From positions 364,784 through 428,783 of the forward strand of contig NZ_JADLQN010000004.1 of the NCBI RefSeq assembly GCF_015477835.1: DNA of 64,000 nucleotides, read 5' to 3'. The position numbers and the translations under genes were made by a program. The notes beneath the pieces were generated by a model. It did not search any database, was not told the origin of the DNA, and saw nothing but the letters and a program-made list of their open reading frames with translations. Below, in pieces: positions 61,864-64,000 of this stretch (position 1 is the first letter of the stretch; each line of letters starts with the position of its first letter). Source of the DNA: Nocardia higoensis. Its GTDB lineage: Bacteria > Actinomycetota > Actinomycetes > Mycobacteriales > Mycobacteriaceae.

Positions 61864-62591
61864 GGACTCTCGCCATCGCGCGAACAGCCGTATACGCCGC
61901 CGCTGTCTGCGCCTTCGCCCTGGTGACGACCGGATGCGGATCCTCCGGCGACACCGGCTCCGACGCCGACCCGATCGAGCTCGGCGCGCTCGGCGCCGTC
62001 GTGCCCGCGGCGCCGGTCACCGTCCCGCCGTTCACCGACGCCGACACCCTCGCGCTGCGTCTGCTCGGCGAAGACGACCTGCCCGCGGGCATGGTCGCCG
62101 CCTACGACCCGGCCGACGAATCCACCCGGCCCGCCTCCGTGCCGGCACCGACCACTCCCGCCGGCTGCGGCAAAGTGCTGATGGCCCTGGGATATCAGCG
62201 ACCGGAGGCGCTCACCTGGACCGGTGTCGCCTACGAGGGCCCGGAGTTCGCCGGCATCGATATCGACGCCGCCAGTTACGCCGAGGTGGGCCCGGCCTTC
62301 ACCGCTGTCCAGCAGACCCTGCACAACTGCACCGAGTACTTCGGCGAGGACAGCGAGGACACGCGCATCGACTACCGGCTCGGCGCGCTGGACCAGCCGC
62401 CCGCCGGCGATGCGAGTACCTCGTTCCAGTTGTGGATGACCAGCGAGGGCGCGACTCTGGTCGCGCAGGCGACCCTGGTCCAGGTCGGCGCCACCCTCGT
62501 GCAGATCTCGGTCACCGCGCCGGAAGCGTCGGACCCGGCGCTGCTGGCCGAACTCACCGCTGCCCAGGTGCGCGCGCTGCGCGGGGCATAG
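61860..62591 (+). CDS. Lipoprotein of unknown function
   Basis: A 243-residue lipoprotein. Signal helix 5-24, lipobox VTTGC (Cys26), acidic spacer. The mature part has cysteines at about 101 and 161 that might pair, and the segment LLGEDDLPAGM recalls extracytoplasmic sensor-type domains of actinobacterial lipoproteins. The GTG overlaps the DUF6263-like stop, so the two lipoproteins are probably made together. No precise family is assigned. Confidence 0.75.
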   Translation: MRTLAIARTAVYAAAVCAFALVTTGCGSSGDTGSDADPIELGALGAVVPAAPVTVPPFTDADTLALRLLGEDDLPAGMVAAYDPADESTRPASVPAPTTPAGCGKVLMALGYQRPEALTWTGVAYEGPEFAGIDIDAASYAEVGPAFTAVQQTLHNCTEYFGEDSEDTRIDYRLGALDQPPAGDASTSFQLWMTSEGATLVAQATLVQVGATLVQISVTAPEASDPALLAELTAAQVRALRGA

Positions 62592-62671
62592 CTGTCACCG
62601 AGCATCGCTGTTACCGAACCCCACGGTCACCGAACCCCGCTGCCGCCTGAACCCCGCCGTCACCGAACCGT
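62591..62671 (+). repeat. Five degenerate 16-bp tandem repeats
   Basis: Units GCTGTCACCGAGCATC, GCTGTTACCGAACCCC, ACGGTCACCGAACCCC, a 17-bp variant and GCCGTCACCGAACCGT follow the lipoprotein stop codon. They are not coding and form no strong hairpin. They may be simple slippage products or a small protein-binding array. Confidence 0.6.
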
Positions 62672-62764
62672 AGCCGCGACGATCCACACCGAAGGTCGTG
62701 CCGCGGCCGGGGCGGGGCATAGGCTCGCGAGGTCAGACGAATTGCCTCGACCTGGAGGTCGGTC

Positions 62765-63232
62765 ATGTCCGATGTCGAACCCATCCCCGACGGATACCCG
62801 GCGCTTTCCCCCGGGCTGGCCATCGACGGCGCGGCGGCGGCCGTCGAGTTCTACAAACAGGTGTTCGGCGCGACCGAACGCATGCGCATGCCCCGCCCGG
62901 ACGGCAAGATCGCGCACTGTGAACTGCTGATCGGCGGATCCGTGCTGATGCTCGGCGACCCCGCTCCCGAAGTCGGCTTCTTCGATCCCAGGACTGTCGG
63001 CGGCACTCCGGTGAGCCTGCACGTCTACGTCCCCGACGCCGACGCGGCTTTCGTCACCGCCATGGAATCGGGCGCCCGGGAACTCGAGCCGGTGACCCTC
63101 CAGTTCTACGGCGACCGCTCCGGTTCCTTCATCGACCCCTGGGGACACCGCTGGACGGTCGCCACCCACGTCGAAGACGTCCCGCCGGACGAGATGGACC
63201 GGCGCATGGCGCGCCTGTTCGGCGAATCCTGA
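62765..63232 (+). CDS. VOC-superfamily protein (PhnB/glyoxalase-like)
   Basis: The 155-residue protein has the paired beta-alpha-beta VOC fold: LAIDGAAAAVEFYKQVFGATERMRM, HCELLIGGSVLMLGD and DPWGHRWTVATHVEDVPPDEMDRR. Proteins of this PhnB group are metal-binding dioxygenase- or resistance-like, or of unknown role. The ATG follows CTGGAGGT. No resistance or degradation genes adjoin it, so the function stays open. Confidence 0.88.
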   Translation: MSDVEPIPDGYPALSPGLAIDGAAAAVEFYKQVFGATERMRMPRPDGKIAHCELLIGGSVLMLGDPAPEVGFFDPRTVGGTPVSLHVYVPDADAAFVTAMESGARELEPVTLQFYGDRSGSFIDPWGHRWTVATHVEDVPPDEMDRRMARLFGES

Positions 63233-63287
63233 TCGGCAGGGCGGGCGCACCCGATCCCCCTCACGGACCGGGTACGCCGCGCCCGAT

Positions 63288-64000
63288 TCAGCCGCGCGCG
63301 ATGGCCTCGAAGACACTCGGGTCGACGAGGGTGGAAGTGTCGCCGAGGTCGCGGCCCTCGGCGATATCGCGCAGCAGGCGGCGCATGATCTTGCCGCTGC
63401 GGGTCTTCGGCAGTTCGGGAACGACATGGATGTCGCGCGGTCTGGCGATGGGACTGATCTCGCGGGCGACTTCGGCCTTCAGGTCGGCGACGAGTGCCGA
63501 GCCGGTGTCCTCGGCGTCGGCGGTGAGGATGACGAAGGCGACGATGCCCTGGCCGGTGGTGGCGTCGGTGGCGCCGACGACAGCGGCTTCGGCGACGCTG
63601 GAATGCCCGACCAGGGCGGATTCGACTTCGGCGGTGGAGATGCGGTGGCCGGAGACGTTCATGACGTCGTCGACGCGGCCCAGCACCCAGAGCGCGTCGT
63701 CCTCGTCGACCTTCGCGCCGTCGCCGGCGAAGTACCAGCCCTGCTCGGCGAAACGTGCCCAGTAGGTGTCGCGGTAGCGGTCCATGTCGCCCCAGATGCC
63801 GCGCAGCATGGATGGCCAGGGCTGGTCCAAGACCAGGAGTCCGGAGCTGCCGGTCGCGAGATCGGCGCCGTCGTCGTCGACGACGCGGGCGCTGATGCCG
63901 GGGAGGGGGGTCATGGCGGCGCCGGGTTTGGTGGTGGTGACCCCGGGGAGGGGGGAGATCATGATGGCGCCGGTTTCGGTTTGCCACCAGGTGTCGACGA
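63288..64000 (-). CDS. acs: Acetyl-CoA synthetase, C-terminal part (runs off window)
   Basis: The last 237 codons of an AMP-forming acyl-CoA synthetase. At the window edge the frame reads VDTWWQTETGAIMI, the conserved AMP-binding motif of acetyl-CoA synthetase. GYWFAGDGA-like (GWYFAGDGAKVDEDD), LGRVDDVMNVSGHR and the C-terminal KTRSGKIMRRLLRDIAEG with the acetylation-site lysine follow. It makes acetyl-CoA from acetate, CoA and ATP. The N-terminal two thirds lie right of the window. Confidence 0.94.
   Translation of the reverse strand, partial: VDTWWQTETGAIMISPLPGVTTTKPGAAMTPLPGISARVVDDDGADLATGSSGLLVLDQPWPSMLRGIWGDMDRYRDTYWARFAEQGWYFAGDGAKVDEDDALWVLGRVDDVMNVSGHRISTAEVESALVGHSSVAEAAVVGATDATTGQGIVAFVILTADAEDTGSALVADLKAEVAREISPIARPRDIHVVPELPKTRSGKIMRRLLRDIAEGRDLGDTSTLVDPSVFEAIARG

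Overview
The window is high-GC (roughly 70%) DNA from a mycolic-acid actinomycete, most probably Nocardia. The evidence is gene content and order. The left two thirds follow the Mycobacterium tuberculosis Rv2176-Rv2144c block (pknL, Rv2175c-like, mptA, idsA2, metF, lppM, GNAT, DUF3040, mraZ and the division/cell-wall cluster to wag31). After that come an ileS with an actinobacterial T-box leader, an Emb arabinosyltransferase and a class A beta-lactamase of the nocardial type. The genus is an inference.

Layout. 1-14 kb: mycobacterial-synteny genes are interleaved with a carotenoid pathway. One minus-strand run has GGPP synthase, a 74-codon gene of unknown function, crtI, mptA and crtB. A second has a GNAT gene, crtO-like, cruF-like, lppM and a family 2 glycosyltransferase. 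A divergent metF lies between the two. 14-36.8 kb: the dcw cluster on the plus strand, mraZ-rsmH-ftsL-like-ftsI-murE-murF-mraY-murD-ftsW-murG-murC-ftsQ-ftsZ-pgeF-yggS-like-sepF-yggT-like-wag31. Most junctions are start/stop overlaps or short gaps. Visible control elements include three 10-bp-spaced MraZ boxes over the mraZ promoter, a nested hairpin after mraZ, a promoter-like element before ftsZ and an intrinsic terminator after sepF. 36.8-40.2 kb: ileS with a T-box riboswitch leader. 40.2-49.2 kb: an NlpC/P60 hydrolase with a perfect CRP/GlxR-type palindrome upstream, galU-like, DNA polymerase IV, an Mtb12-like lipoprotein, a solitary Emb arabinosyltransferase and an ADP-ribosylglycohydrolase. 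49-54.5 kb: rarD, then three beta-lactamase-fold proteins. The middle gene of these is a class A beta-lactamase, divergent from a LysR regulator that is coupled to a cytoplasmic SxxK protein. This matches the BlaL/BlaA/BlaB arrangement I recall from Streptomyces cacaoi. A decayed IS605/TnpB-type right end lies just before the first of the three. 54.5-64 kb: a CtpE-type P-type ATPase, a PhzF-family protein, an operon of lspA, RluD-type pseudouridine synthase and a membrane protein, two coupled lipoproteins, a VOC-fold protein and the 3' part of acetyl-CoA synthetase.

How the genes work together. The dcw genes make lipid II and assemble the septum, and Wag31 directs polar growth. MptA and the Emb protein extend mannan and arabinan of the envelope. 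LspA processes the lipoproteins, five of which are encoded here. The carotenoid genes together suggest a keto, hydroxylated, glycosylated C40 pigment of the 4-keto-phleixanthophyll type, although no lycopene cyclase is in the window. At least eight genes start 6-8 nt after a TANNNT hexamer with no Shine-Dalgarno, which points to leaderless mRNAs. No tRNA, rRNA, CRISPR array or intact insertion sequence was seen.
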